64,000 bases of DNA, taken from positions 186,001 to 250,000 of the forward strand of contig NC_063081.1 in assembly GCF_022605165.1 (NCBI RefSeq), written 5' to 3'. The stretch comes from Purpureocillium takamizusanense. Taxonomy: Eukaryota; Ascomycota; Sordariomycetes; Hypocreales; Ophiocordycipitaceae. Position numbers and translations under genes: made by a program. Under the pieces are notes generated by a model. The model searched no databases. It was given only the letters and a program-made list of their open reading frames with translations, and was not told the origin of the DNA. Shown here one piece after another: positions 36,417 to 50,600 of the stretch. Numbering within the stretch: position 1 is the stretch's first letter; every line of letters starts with the position of its first letter.

Positions 36417-39400
36417 ATGGCTCCCTCAGCCACGAACACGGAATGGGACCACGAGTTCAACACCCTTCGCCGTCAGGATCTTTTCCGCAATCCTCCGAAA
36501 GATCATAGTGCGTATCCCGCGCTGCAACTAGCCGTCAACCCCCACATCGAATCCTTCAATGGCATCTTTCGCGACGATGGCAGACCCGGGCTGTTGGCGC
36601 ACGGCCTCGCGGACATTGGGACCAAGACATTCCTTGACGGCGACGATAGGACCGGGCCGGAAGGCAAGAACACACTCAGCATCCGCGTCAAGGACGTGAC
36701 TCTGCAAAGGCCTCAGGTCCCGCCTTCAAACAAGATGGCGCGCAACAGGGAGGTTTTCCCAGCAGAGTGTAGGGAGAGGCACGTTTCATACAGAGGCAGA
36801 CTGTCCGCAACCTTTGAGTACTCAATAAACGGAGGCGATCCCGTCGAGTTCGTGCGGGAGCTGGGTCAGATGCCAATCATGATCAAGGTACTACTCCCAT
36901 GTCCCCTCGCTTCTTTGCCCTCTTCCGCTCACCACTGATAGTCTAATCGTTGCCATCTCGAAAACAACTCTCCCGCTGTATTGGTGCAGCGCAAAGAAGA
37001 ATCCGAAGAGCTTGGAGGGTACTTTATTGTCAATGGCATTGAAAAAGTCGTTCGACTGCTGCAGGTCAATAAGAGGAACTTCCCCATGGCCATTCAGCGA
37101 CCGAGCTTTCAGAACCGCGGTGCAGGCTACACCCCCTACGGCATAATTGTTCGGTCCGTACGGCCAGATGAGACGTCACAGACCAACGTTCTGCACTACC
37201 TTAATGACGGCAACGTCACCTTCCGATTCTCATGGAGGAAAAATGAGTACTTGATTCCCGTCATGATGATCCTCAAGGCACTTGTGGAGACGAACGATCG
37301 CGAAATCTTCGAGGGTCTGATCGGCCCCATTGGATCCAAAGCGGCCGGGAACACGTTCTTGACCGACCGGGTCGAGCTGCTCCTGAGGACATACAAGGGC
37401 TATGAGCTATACAGCAGAGCGGAGACGCGAGCCTATCTTGGGCAAAAGTTCCGAGTCGTTCTAGGTGTTCCCGAGAACATGTCCGACTACGATGTCGGCA
37501 CAGAGTTCTTGCGGCGCATTGTTTTGGTCCATCTCGGCAATGTGGACGTGACGGAGCAGCAGGATCAGGACAAATTCCGCATGCTGCTGTTCATGACCCG
37601 CAAGCTCTACGCCTTGGCCGCCGGAGAGTGTGCAGTTGACAATCCTGACGCAATCCAGAACCAGGAAATTCTGTTAGGCGGCTTCCTGTACGGACAGATT
37701 CTCAAAGAGAGGATTGATGAGTTCCTCAGCGTCGGCGTCCGTACGTCGTTGAGAGACTACCTCCGCCGAAACCCGACCATCCCCTTTACATCAGACGATT
37801 TCCGCAAGGAATTCCCAACGACAATTTTCAGGAAAGCCAACGAGAACCTGGGCAATGCGCTCGAATATTTCTTGTCTACTGGCAACCTACAGAGCCCTTC
37901 CGGGTTGGATTTGCAGCAGACGGCTGGTTTCACTGTCGTTGCCGAGAAGCTCAACTTTCTCCGCTTCATCAGCCACTTCCGAATGGTGCATCGTGGCGCC
38001 TTCTTCGCTCAGCTCAAGACAACAGCCGTGCGAAAGCTGTTGCCGGAGTCTTGGGGCTTCATGTGTCCTGTTCACACTCCCGATGGCGCGCCCTGCGGTC
38101 TGCTCAACCACATGGCCCACAAGTGCAAGGTCATGACGGACTCGCTGGACGTCTCCACCCTGCCTGCCCTGGCGAGGGAGCTCGGCATCGTCGAGACTTC
38201 ATCTGCCTCGACGGCCGAGAGCGTGGTAGTCATGTTGGACGGAAAGATCCTCGGCTGGTGCACGCCCGACGAGTCGCGACGGATCGCGGATTGCTTCAGA
38301 TACTGGAAGGTTGAAGGCACCCACGGCGTACCGCTACACTTGGAGATTGGCTACGTGCCACCGTCAAGGTCAGGTTCGTACCCCGGAATCTACATGTGTT
38401 CGACGCCATCCCGCATGGTGCGGCCAACAAAGTACCTGCCGCTGCAGAAGGAGGACTTTGTTGGACCGTACGAGCAACCGTACATGTCCATTGCGGTTGT
38501 GCCGCAAGAGATTGAATCTGGCATCAGCACGCACGTCGAGTTCGAGCCCACCAACATGCTCTCCATTCTGGCCAACATGACGCCCTTCTCCGACTTCAAC
38601 CAATCCCCTCGTAACATGTACCAATGCCAGATGGGCAAGCAGACCATGGGTACCCCTGGCACAGCCATCAGGTACAGGACGGACAACAAGTCGTACCGGC
38701 TACAGACTGGGCAAACGCCAATCGTGCGTGCTCCCTTGCACAACGCGTACGGCTTCGACAACTTCCCCAACGGCATGAACTGCGTCGTGGCTGTTATCTC
38801 ATACACGGGCTACGACATGGACGACGCCATGATTATCAACAAGTCTGCGCACGAGAGGGGCTTTGGCCATGGCACCATCTACAAGACCAAGAAGATCTCG
38901 CTCAAGGACGACTCGAGAACAAAGGCGAGCAAGAGCGTATCCAAGGCCTTTGGCTTCGCCCCGCACAGCTACGTCAGTGCAGCTTACCAGGGCATGCTGG
39001 ACGACGACGGCTTACCTTATGTCGGCCGACTTGTGCAGGAGGGCGATGTCATCTGCGCGTGGCACACGGTGACGCAGGATTACAACGGCAACTTTGTGAA
39101 CCTCGACGGCATCACGCACTACGAAAAGTACAAGGACGCGGAGACGGGCTTCGTCGAAGAGGTGCGGCTGATTGGCGCGGAGACGGGGTCGGAGCCTCTG
39201 CAGACTGTGTCGCTTAAGCTCCGCATTCCGCGCTCTCCCATCATCGGCGACAAGTTCTCGTCGCGTCACGGCCAAAAAGGTGTGTGTTCGCAAAAGTGGC
39301 CGGCGGTCGACATGCCGTTTTCCGAGTCTGGCATCCAGCCGGATGTCATCATCAACCCGCACGCCTTCCCGTCTCGAATGACGATTGGCATGTTCGTGGA

Positions 39401-40184
39401 GTCTCTGGCGGGCAAGGCTGGCGCGCTACACGGCCTCGCACAAGATTCGACGCCGTTCAAGTTTGACGAGACGAACACGGCCGCGGATTACTTTGGACAC
39501 CAGTTGATGAAGGCGGGCTACAGCTACCACGGCAACGAGCCCATGTACTCGGGCATCACGGGTGAGGAACTAGGCGCGGACATCTACATCGGCGTGGTAT
39601 ACTACCAGCGACTGCGACACATGGTCAACGACAAGTACCAGGTGCGCACCACGGGCCCCGTGGTGCCGACGACGGGCCAGCCCATCAAGGGCAGAAAGCG
39701 AGGCGGCGGTATCCGAGTCGGCGAAATGGAGCGCGACGCGCTGTTGGCGCACGGCACCGCCTTCTTGCTGCAGGACAGGCTCCTCAACTGCTCCGACTAC
39801 TCCAAGTCGTGGATCTGCCGGCGCTGCGGCTCGTTCCTGTCGGTGCAGCCGACGGTGTCGCAGTTTGGCTCGTCGTCGTCGTCGTCTAAGAAGAACAGGG
39901 GGGCGCCGAGCATGGTCCGGTGCCGCAGCTGCGCGACCCGGCTGGACGAGACCGAGGGCGTCGACCTGACGGAGATTCAGGGAGAGATCTGGGAGGACGG
40001 GCAGGGCCACTGCTGGGTCGGCGGCGACCAGACGACGCAGGTGGTGGTGCCGGGCGCGCTCAAGTACCTCGACGTGGAGCTGGCGGCCATGGGCGTCAAG
40101 CTCAAGTACAGGGTCGGGCGGGACGACGAGCCTCGCAAGGGGCCGATGCGGCCGATGGCGACGCCGAAGCTGATCAAGGCATAG
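36417..40184 (+). CDS. RPA2: RNA polymerase I second-largest subunit (RPA2/RPA135)
   Basis: Two exons, 36417-36887 and 36942-40184, encode 1237 residues, close to yeast Rpa135 (1203). The 54-nt intron (GTACTA...GATAG) restores SNRCHLENNSPAVLVQRKEE, which is conserved across Pol I. Visible family blocks include GGYFIVNGIEKV, RFISHFRMVHRG, SWGFMCPVHTPDGAPCGLLNHM, GYDMDDAMIINKSAHERGFG (active-site region) and GDKFSSRHGQKGVCSQKWP (hybrid-binding). The C-terminal zinc ribbon is CRRC...CRSC. The subunit forms one half of the Pol I cleft that transcribes 35S rDNA in the nucleolus. No residue loss or frameshift is seen. The upstream frame is open to 36285, but the ATG at 36417 sits in a good GCCGCC context and matches the family N-terminus. 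The gene is convergent with the trehalase. Confidence 0.98.
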
Positions 40185-40500
40185 ATCGGTAGGGCAGGCC
40201 TACTTTGTGGCTGCGTTTTTCTGTTCTGTTTCTTTTTTTTTTTTTTTCGCATACCCCCTGATGGGAGGGAGGAAAGGAACATTTTTGTTTGTCGGCCCAT
40301 GCATAGGTACTAGGTAGTACTCTTTTTTTTTTAACGATTTGTGTACATTGATCAATGCATGTTCAGTGGTTTGTTGACTCTATCTATATACATGGTGTGT
40401 TTCCCACTCGGCCCACTGGTCCCTACATACATAGAGGTAGCGCCCTCCTCCCCTTTTTCCCCTTCGCGACGATGACCGCCCGTTGATCCAGCCAAACGAT
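40185..40500. other. Short convergent 3' region RPA2/trehalase
   Basis: About 316 bp between two stop codons, with T tracts near 40230-40247 and 40322-40332 on the plus strand. The 3' UTRs of the two genes probably meet or overlap here. Confidence 0.6.
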
Positions 40501-42819
40501 TTATGAACTTTGCTTTGCACCATCGGCGGCGGCATCGGCGGCGGCGGCGCGGCGACCGAATCTCTTGGTCCTGCCCGCGTCGGCGGGGTGCAGCTCGACG
40601 GCGCTCCTCTCACGGTGGTGGTGGGCTTGGTGGTCGTCGTCACGGCGCGTAATGGCGGGCTGTATGTCGCCGCAGTCCGGCCTCTTGAGGTCCGTGGCGA
40701 AGATGTCGGCGACGAGGATGAGCAGGCCGTTCGTCCAGCCGAACCCCTCGACGACCTCGTACTCGCCGCCCGCGCCCGCCCCGACGAGCGCCCTGGCGCT
40801 GTACTTTTCGAACATGGCGCCGACGGCGCGGTCGGGCAGCCCCCCAAGCCGCGGGGTCTGGGCCGTCGAGCCGCCCGTGGCCCACCAGGTGCAAAACGTT
40901 GAGTCGAGGTACCGCTGGGCGAGGCGCAGGGCGAGGTCCTGCACGTCGCGGTGGGCCGGGTCGTCGACGCCAAAGGTGGCGGGCGTGTTGAGCAGCCCCT
41001 GTATGAGGACGTGCATCAGGGGTGGCCAGACGTTGGGCTCGTCCCACTGCTGGCCGGAGCGCAGGTTGGTCGCGGGCACGCCGCCGGGGAGGCGGTCGAG
41101 GTAGCGGGCGACGCGGGAGAAGGCGGTGCGGACGGCGTGCGGGTTGTCGCGCAGGTGGCGCGGGGCGGCGCCTGTCCAGAAGGGGAAGAACTGAGCGACG
41201 TGGAAGAAGACTTTGTGGCCGGGCGGCGGCGGCGGTGGCAGCGGCGGCGCATGGTGGTTGTAGTGGTTCTGCTTGTGCTTGCAGCGGCCGTTGACGTTAT
41301 TGTCCACGTCGTTGGTGTCGCCCATGTCGTCGTCGACGTCGTCGTCAGCGGACCACCGCACGTACACTTGCTGCGACGACGACGTCATGTTGTAGTCAAA
41401 GTAGCTAAAGTGCGTCTCGTTCCACATGAGGGCGTGCATGGCCTCGCTGCGGCGCTCGGCGGCCTCGTGCCACGCCTGGCGGGCCGAGTCGTTGCCGCGC
41501 ATGGCGAAGAAGTCGCCGATGGCGCGCTCGTTGCCGTAGAGGATGGAGTTGAGGCAGACGGGCACGACGTTGCGCGTGTTGAGCGAGCGCAGCGGGAAGT
41601 AGACGTCGCGGGCCGAGTCGTCGGGGCGGGCGAGCCAGCGGCTGCTAAAGTCCCAGCCCGTCTCGGCGGCGGCGGCGAGGTCCGAGTAGAGGAGGGCGCG
41701 CTGCGAGTCGTTGAGGGCCTCGCCGGCCCGCGGCGGGTAGATGATGCCCGAGGTCGGGGACCAGTACGACTCGTTGGTGGCCTGGACGTAGTCCTCGCGG
41801 AACGACTCGGGGCGCGGCTGCGTGTTGTCGACGGCGTAGCGGCTGAGCGTGTACGTGTGGTCTGCCACCGTCACCTCGACGGAGCGGTTGCGCGTCCAAA
41901 ACTCGTGCTCGCGGACCAGCAGAGGCAGGGCGCGGTCGAGGATGGATGTGTCGTTGGTGTGCGCCAGGTACGCGCGCACCATCTGCGACAGCATGGGCGG
42001 CTGCGAGCGGTTGAGGTAGTAGATGCGCGCACCGTTGGGCACGAAGCCGAAGCGCTCCACCAGGTCGAGGAAGTTGTCGATGGCGTTGCGCGCGATCTCC
42101 GTAAAGGCGCCGCGCGTCCGCAGCAGGCCCTCGAGCACCCAGTACGTGTCCCAGTAGTAAGGCTCGCGGAACCGCCCGCCGGGGATCACAAAGGTGCGGT
42201 TGATGGGGATGAAGCTGTTGGGGCAGTCGGCGCACGACGACGAGTCGGCGCCCGCGTACGAGCGCGTCAGGTCCGGCCAGATGCCCACCACCTTTTCCAC
42301 AAACTCACGCGTGACGGGGTCCTCGATGCGCTTCAGGAACTCCGCGTCCGTGTGCAGCTGCTCCTTGGGCACCGCCTTGAGCTCGCCGCCCGCGTCGTCA
42401 AAGTACGTCTCGAGGAAGTCGTGGAGTATGCTGTCGTTTCGCAGCGGCTTGGGCAGCTGGTCGAAGGCGGCCTGGATCTCGCGGAGAGGGCGCCGCGCCG
42501 GCCTTGCATGGTGGTCATCGTGTAAGTCAAGTTGTGTATGTGTGTGTGTGGTATATTGTAGTGGTGGGCACCAGGGGGAAAGATATGTGGCTTTCTCTCA
42601 TCTTCTCATCTTTTACGGGGCCGGGGGCACATGCACTTACATGTCGACAAAGTGCTTCGAGTCTTCAAACGGGCGCGCCAACTCAACCTCCTCCAGAATG
42701 CTGCCGTGACAGTAGATGGGCGAGTCGCAGGGCGCAACGACGGAGCCATTGACGTATAGCGCCGTCGCCGTCGACGCCGTGGCCGCCAGCACGGCCGCGA
42801 GGCGCCTCGCGGGAGCCAT
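40501..42819 (-). CDS. Secreted alpha,alpha-trehalase, glycoside hydrolase family 37
   Basis: Two exons, 42819-42641 and 42502-40501, give 726 residues. Residues 1-22 form a signal peptide (ending near TATA). Both GH37 signatures are present: PGGRFREPYYWDTYW and QWDEPNVWPP. Asp344 in GWDFSSRW and Glu625 in MFEKY match the catalytic acid and base of the family. A GFGWTNG motif follows. The enzyme hydrolyses trehalose to two glucose molecules outside the cell. Many N-glycosylation sequons fit a secreted protein. Residues about 444-487 are an insertion of Asp/Asn, His and Pro runs in a surface loop, read in frame. The intron ends in CAAG, an unusual acceptor, but the join restores DMPARRPLREIQAAFDQL. 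The C-terminal 50 residues are Arg/His/Ala-rich and unlike the rest. Confidence 0.95.
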
Positions 42820-45800
42820 TGCGGACTGGCAGTTTTGGGAATGGGGGAGAGGGTCTCTGTCGTCGGAGCACCTCGCCTCACCGAGGAGTAGAAGGGATGA
42901 GGATGCCCGAGCAACAACACACGTGCTCAATGGATAAGGTTGGCAGTGAGCGGCCTATGCTTGTGGGAGAGCACGGGGCAAGGTGATGGGGACCCCAAGG
43001 GGAAGGGCGAGAGGGGCGGGGGATGCCGACAAAGATATACCTGACGTGTATAGGATCACGCGGGGAGAGGCAAGAAGATGCGCGCGCCCCGAGCGACGAC
43101 GGCAGCCATATCATCGTCCTCGTCCGCATCCGCGTCCTTGCCTCGTCGTCCTCGTCGTCGGACGCGACCGGGGGGGCCCCTGCCCAAGCAGCCTAAAGCG
43201 GAAGGCTCACGATGCGGCCAAGGCAAGCTACGGCGTCAAGCTTCGATGCAAAAGCAGCCTGGGCGGCATCGCCGGCGGCGGGAGAGCAGATGATCATCAT
43301 TGTACGTAGTGGGATGTGAAGCGGAGTAGGGAGGGAGGGGGGGGTGGGCGTGGGTCGTGCCGAGATGATGGCGATGCCTTGGCAAGAAATGAAAGAATGA
43401 GTTGGGTATGGAAACTTGGGCCCCATGCGTACAGTGGCTCTGTGAGTTGTGTGCATACCTGTACGTATAGGTAGGTATTGATTGACGTGTCTGGTAGTAT
43501 GAAGGCAGGTACTAACGTTACTATGCTTCCTTCCCCGGATGGTGCGCGCGTGAGCAGCGAGTATGTAAAAAGTACATACCCTGCGTATGAACTCGTCACA
43601 CCACCATGTGCACCGACTGACTCGCGGCATCGAGCCGCCCGCCTCGAAATGCCAAGGCCGCGGGTCACGATGCCTGGGAGAGAGCTTTGCGGAGGTTGCC
43701 ATGTGGGTTTTCGTCCCACAGCCGGAGAGCACCACCACCCTGCTACGTACTAATTTACTACCGAGTAGTAGGAACCTGCTCCATCCATGCCCCCTCAAGC
43801 AAGGCGCGAATGCGACGCTGAGGCTGCTGCCAGAGTGGCGTGTACCGGTCGTTCTTCAGATGCCGAACAACGAGGGCGGGACTGGCAGTTCTGACGCGGG
43901 CGAGATGTAACATGCTTGGACACTGGATGCACCGTCGCCTGCGCGGGACAGTTGGCGGTTCAAGAACTCATTGGTACGGGCATGTACGAATATGTACTAC
44001 ATCCATTAGTACGAACTGCCGTGTCAACAGACTGGAGCCCGCCCGCAACCGAGCAGGAAATCCATGAGCTCCAAAGTTGGCCAACAAAGCGCGTGCGTAG
44101 CAAGAATCGGACAACCCATCGACTCGGGACTGGGGAAAGAAAAAAAAAGGAAGGGCGGTTCCCACCTCATGCGTCTGTTATGCATGCATGCCATGGATGA
44201 TGGCTGCATCTCGGGGTTCGTCTGCCGCCGCGGTAGAGCCGCTGCTTGCACGCTTCGGGACTGGCGGCCGAGAGGACGTGACGTCAAGCATCGCCTGCAC
44301 ATAATAAATTCAGCGTTATGGCACCTTGTAAGGTAGGTACGTAGTAAGGTACTAACCCCTACTGCCGGCTTGGCTCTGCCGCTGAAGAAGCCCCAGAGAC
44401 AGGCCCGCGTGGCCGGTCGATTGCGCCCCAACTTGGAAATCCCGCCGGGTGCCACTGCCGCGCTCCAGCACACCCACCCGACTGGAATCGCCGCTCGACA
44501 GGGGCCGGCAGTGCAAGACGCCACCAAGGAATAAGCATAAACACACCCATCGACACTAAAATAACTGACCTTGCAGGTCACCCGACTGACCCCAGCACAT
44601 GTGGTACTGGAGGTAGTAGTAACTACCTAGGTAGTTAGTCGAATGACTCTGTAAAACTCAACATGTCTGCATACTGTCACCGTCTCGTAATGAATCCGCA
44701 CTCCCCCGCTGCTTCAATCAGCGGTGAAGGCGTACGTATATTGAAGCATACCTTGTTCACAATGGCGCGAGGGAAACATGTGCCTGGTCTGGCGTGACTC
44801 TGCCAATTCCCCTTGCCCATCTCGTGACGCACGCCCGCCCGGAGCAATCCCCGCGGAGATTGATTGATGCTGGCGGATGGGATGCGGGATCCAGGGTCTC
44901 AGAATTTCCTAGCCAGCCATGGTGCCGATTTCCTGGGGCCTGATTGATGCGAGAAACGTCGCCACGTTCGGAGAAACGGCGCAACATGATGACGAAGTGA
45001 CGGAGGCCACGTACCGGCGTGCAGCACGCATATGCACCTTGCGAGCGCCACGGTGGGCAAGCTGTACGAGGGCTTGCCGAGCCGCTCGTCTCGTCGTGAA
45101 TCCTCGTCGATGCCGCCCCAACACCGCGCCAAGGTTCGCCATGGCGCTCGCTGCACATCATCAACAACGAAGAACAAGCCTTCAACGCTGCCCACCGGAC
45201 TTCCCACACCCACAGACACCAGCGTCGTGGTTATCCACTCATAAACAACGACGACGGACGCTGAGACGGCACGCAACGCTCCATCCCCTCCACATCTCCC
45301 CGCCAAGCCCCCCCTTTCCTCCTCCTCGTCCCCTTCAATAGTCTGACTGCGGGGCGCCTGCGGGGGGGAAAGCAATATGGGGAGTTGCAAATTGATCCTG
45401 GGCACGGGACCAAACTGGGGGGGCCATGATCACCTCATTCACCTCCTCGGCGAGCTGCGCTGCCTTGCCCAGGGGAACGCAGGGACGGGGGGACTGGCTG
45501 CCGGCCCGAATTCCCCCATCTCTCGATGGCGTCTGAGCACGCGAGCCCTTTTTCTACGTGCTCGTTCGTGCGTACTTTTTTTCGTGACGGGACATGTGCG
45601 CTCGTGAAGAATCTGCTCATGCGAAGAAAAAGTCTTCATCCTTCAAGTCTAGCTATGCGGTATTGCCGTCGGCCGCATAACAAGACCCCGGAGCAGCCAT
45701 CATCATTGACTTTCCTCCACATCCTCCTGCCTGCCAGAAGGATTTGGTTCCTATGCGTCACCGTGCCTCTTCATCTTCTAACGTGTAGGTTACGCGAGCT

Positions 45801-47613
45801 CCATGAGGAACCTCTGAGATACCATCCCATATATTGGGTGTCTACTGGGGGCGAACTAGGGTCCCTGCTAATTGCCGCCCTGTGTTATTATCGTCTGGCT
45901 CATGCGACGACCAAGGACGGATTCGTCCGGATGAACGTAGTAATGCGATCCGTCCCTATTCCCACCAACAAGCGGCGTGGTCTCATGGTTTCCTCCGCAC
46001 CGCAGTGACAGCAGTACTGCAAGACCCTCTGCGTTCTGTCAAACTGCTGATCGCCGACATGTTATCCGGCCTAGCACCTCGGGGAATCATTTCTCACACC
46101 AGCATGCTGCTGCTGCTTTATTTGTCCAGCTGCATCTCGGTCTCATCCACGAGCTTTACGGGATTGCACGAGCCCGAGAGGAACGCCGAATTGCAGACGA
46201 GCGGGCCACACACGACACATGGCGTCGCTGAGAGCTAGCCGCCTCTTATCTCAGCTCGACCACCGTTTTTTTGAGCTCTCGCGCTGCAACACCTCCCCAG
46301 CTTCCTATACGCGTCCCGGCTCCCTTGCTGTGAAGACAGGTTCGCGCGAAGCCACCCACAAGTGTAGGGTAAGGTAGGTACAGTCGAGTTTTTGGCAAAG
46401 TACGGATTCCATTGAGTCGAGACCGTAGCCTGTTCCTGCAGAGTGTGGCTCCGTTCGTCTCGACTAGGACTGAGACATGCATGAAGAAAGCCATGCGCAA
46501 CACGTGACCTCGGCGGCATCAATCGGTAGCTACGTACGAAGTACGAAGTATACTGTAGGTAACAGACGCGGTGCCGGCTTTGGATAACGACGCGCATCGT
46601 GTATGTATGTGTGTGAGTGAGTGGGTGAGCGTCGATGGCGAGTTGGCACCCATCTGCGGGCTTATATCCCTCCAGCCACGAAGCGGTGGCTCAGCATTCA
46701 ACACAACGCGCGCCGGTGTTGCGAATTCTTGCAAACATGCTCTACTTCGTACTTGTGCATCGGTGCTCGCGCCGCTCAATTATACAAGCAAAACCGTCAC
46801 CGCATCATATCATAATACGGGTTGGGAGGGAAAGAAAAAATTGTGTATAGTCGGGCGTCAACACAGCTTGCATCTTCTTTTCTTCCCCATTCACCTCACC
46901 CCCAACTTTGCCTGACGGCTGGGCCGACGGTACGTACCGCCACACGGGCCCCCCTGACACGACGCTGATGACGTTGCACGTGCCCCAGGTTATAGCGGAG
47001 CTGCACAGCTGCGCACCCAGCACAGTGGCGGCGGCGGCGGAACTTCCTTGTTCCGATGCGCTGAGGACTCGGATTGGGCAGCCGCGCAGCTTACCTCGTG
47101 TGCCAGCTTCCCTGTTGGCCCGCCAAGACCCAATCGCGGGAAGGGAACAGGTTGCCTGAAAGGAGAGACCTGCCTGGCCCGGCCTTTCTCCTGATCAAAC
47201 CTCACAAACACCAAACCGCCCCATCCATCCATCCGTCCATCCACCACCACCGCATTGCAACGACCACGCGTCTCAACTGCTCGCCATCAGCAGCTTGCGA
47301 CGCCGAGTCATCCCACCGCGTTTCCTCCCATCTACCTCCCTTCCGGTCCTTTCCCCCCTTCCCCCCCTTTCGCGTTTGTTGCCTTGTTGCTCCCTAGCGC
47401 TCCTCGTTATCCCGCCCGTCCCGCACGGCGCATGGAAGCTTCCGCCAGCTTCTCCTCGAATCGTCGCCCGAGTGCCTGCCCCGTGCCTCAACATCCATCC
47501 GCCCCACGACCGCGCTTGGCAGCTCCCTCCCGCGTCGTCTGACTGCGTTCGAGCTTTCAAGGGCATCATCGGCCTTGCGCCCCTCTCGTCAAGCAACGCG
47601 AACCACCGGCGCC
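42820..47613. other. Intergenic region between divergent trehalase and clathrin genes
   Basis: A 4.8-kb gap with no supported gene. A pyrimidine-rich stretch at about 47165-47610 is probably the clathrin promoter and leader. A repeated GTACGAAGTAC word occurs at 46534-46551. The segment 45650-46240 has several overlapping frames with helical-looking peptides but no recognisable domain or consistent frame. It might be a decayed gene, but I do not call it. Confidence 0.5.
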
Positions 47614-50600
47614 ATGGCGCCCATACCCATCAAGTTCCATGAGCTTGTGCAGCTCGCCAATGTCGGCGTCGACACGCAATCCATTGGCTTCAACTCCTGC
47701 GTAAGTCTGACGTGCCCCCCCACCCGGCCGGCGGAATGAAAAACATAGAGAGATGTCGTCTACTAACCGCGCCTTGCTCGCCTGCAGACCCTCGAGTCCG
47801 ACGCCTACGTTTGCATCCGAGAAAAGAAGAACGAGGCCGCTCAGCCCGAAGTCGTCATCGTCGAGCTCAAGAATGGTAACAACGTCACCCGCCGGCCCAT
47901 CAAGGCCGACAGTGCCATCATGCACTGGAGCCGGCAGGTCATTGCCCTCAAGGCCCAGTCCCGGACGTTGCAGATCTTCGACCTCGAGCAGAAGAAGAAG
48001 CTCAAGTCTTGCACTATGAACGAGGACGTCCAGTTCTGGAGATGGATCAGCGAGTCCACCCTGGGCTTGGTCACCACCAGCAGTGTATACCAGTGGGATG
48101 TGTACGATGCCTCCCAGGAGGCTCCGACCAAGGTTTTCGACCGCAACGCCAACCTCAATGTATGTTTATTTCCAATTCTGCCTGACTCCTGCGTTCTCCA
48201 ACAGACTGACCATGTGTTTTCTTCTCGCAGGGCTGCCAAATCATCAACTACCGCGCCAACGAGGATGGCAAGTGGATGGTGGTCGTTGGCATCTCCTCCC
48301 AGCAGGGCCGTGTTGTCGGCGCCATTCAGCTGTACTCAAAGGACCGTGGCGTTAGTCAAGCCATCGAGGGCCATGCCGCTGCTTTTGGCTCCCTGCGACT
48401 CGAGGGTGCCCCCCAGGACACGAAGCTCTTCAGCTTCGCCGTCCGCACCGCCACCGGCGCCAAGCTCCACATCGTCGAGGTCGATCACCCAGAGTCGAAT
48501 CCCGTCTTTCAGAAGAAGGCGGTCGACATCTACTTCCCCCCCGAGGCGACCAATGACTTCCCAGTGGCTCTTCAGATTTCCCAGAGATACGGCGTCATCT
48601 TCATGGTGACCAAGTATGGCTTCATCCACCTCTACGACCTGGAGTCGGGGAGCACCATCTTCATGAACCGCATCTCGAGCGAGACCATCTTCACCAGCTG
48701 CGCTGACAGTGACTCTTCCGGCCTCGTGGGTATCAACCGCAAGGGCCAGGTCCTGTTCGTGACCATTGATGACTCGACCATCATCCCGTATCTCCTCGAG
48801 AACCCCGCCAACACAGAAATCGCCATCAAGCTTGCCTCTAGAGCCGGACTTCCTGGTGCGGACAACCTCTACGCGAAGCAGTTCGACCAGTTGTTCAACT
48901 CCGGCAACTACATGGAGGCTGCCAAGATTGCGGCCAACTCTCCCCGAGGCTTCCTACGAACGGCCGAGACGATTGAGAAGTTCAAGAGGCTGCCTGCCCA
49001 ACCCGGCCAAATGGCCTTCACTCTCCAATACTTTGGTCTGCTGTTGGACAAGGGCGCCTTGAATCAGCAGGAGACTATCGAGCTGGCCCAGCCGGTTCTC
49101 CAGCAGAACAGGAAGCACTTGCTTGAGAAGTGGCTCAAGGAGGGCAAGCTGGACTGCTCCGAGCGGCTCGGCGACATGGTCCGCCCTTACGATGTCGACA
49201 TGGCCCTGTCAATCTACCTCAAGGCCAACGTGCCCCAAAAGGTCGTTGCGGGCTTCGCTGAGACCGGCCAGTTCGAAAAGATCCTACCGTACGCTGCTCA
49301 TACTGGTTACCAACCCGACTATATCCAGCTCCTCCAGCACATCATTCGCGTCAGCCCCGAAAAGGGTGCTGAGTTTGCGACAGCGTTGGCCAATAGCGAG
49401 CAGGGCCCGTTGGTCGACTTCGAGCGGGTTTGCGACATCTTTCAATCCCAGGGCATGATTCAGCAGGCCACCGCCTTCCTGCTCGACGCGCTCAAGGAGA
49501 ACAAGCCCGAGCATGCGCGCCTGCAGACTCGTCTCCTGGAGATGAACCTCATGCACGCTCCCCAGGTCGCCGAGGCTATCCTCGGCAACGACATGTTCAC
49601 CCACTTCGACAAGCCCCGGATCGCTCAGCTTTGCGAGCAGGCTGGCTTGGCCCAGAAAGCGCTAGAGTTGTACGAGGACCCGGAGTCTATCAAGCGTGTC
49701 ATCGTCAACATTCCGGGAAGCGCCAACTTCAACCCGGAGTGGTTGACGACCTTCTTTGGCAAGCTCTCCGTCGAGCAATCCCTGGACTGCCTCGATGCCA
49801 TGATGAAGCACAACATTCGGCAGAATCTTCAGTCGGTTGTTAATATCGCGACCAAGTACTCCGAGCTGTTGGGCCCCGTCCGTCTGATCGATCTCTTCGA
49901 GAAGTACAAGACGGCCGAGGGTCTCTTCTACTACCTGGGCAGCATTGTAAACTTGTCCGAGGACCCCGATGTGCACTTCAAGTACATTGAAGCCGCCACG
50001 CGCTCCAACCAGCTGAACGAGGTCGAGCGAATTTGCCGCGACAGCAACTCTTACAACCCTGAGAAGGTCAAGAATTTCCTGAAGGAAGCGAAACTGCCGG
50101 AGCAGCTGCCTCTCATCATTGTGTGCGACAGGTTCAACTTTGTTCACGACCTGATCCTCTACCTCTACCAGAACCAGCAGTTCCAGGCCATCGAGTCGTA
50201 CGTTCAGCGCGTCAACCCCTCCCGAACTCCGGCCGTCGTTGGTGGTCTTCTGGACGTCGACTGCGATGAGAACATCATTAAGCAGCTTCTTGGTACCGTC
50301 AACGCCCAGCAGATCAACATCGATGAGCTGGTCTCTGAAGTCGAGTCGCGCAACCGCCTCAAGCTTCTGCTTCCTTTCCTGGAGGCCACGCTTCAAGCTG
50401 GCAACCAGCAGCAGGCCGTCTACAACGCTCTGGCCAAGATTTATATCGACTCCAACAACAACCCTGAGAAGTTCCTCAAGGAGAACGACCAGTACGACAC
50501 CTTGACTGTCGGCAAGTACTGCGAGAAGCGCGACCCCAACCTGGCGTACATCGCCTACTCCAAGGGCCAGAATGATCTTGAGTTGGTGAACATTACCAAC

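Noticed and set aside
40951..42525. 524-codon frame antisense to the trehalase
   Set aside because: It is a shadow created by strong G/C third positions of the trehalase, with Val/Arg/Gly-rich content.
45650..46240. Possible decayed gene with helical-looking peptides in several frames
   Set aside because: No single frame or splice model gave a recognisable protein, so it stays as intergenic.
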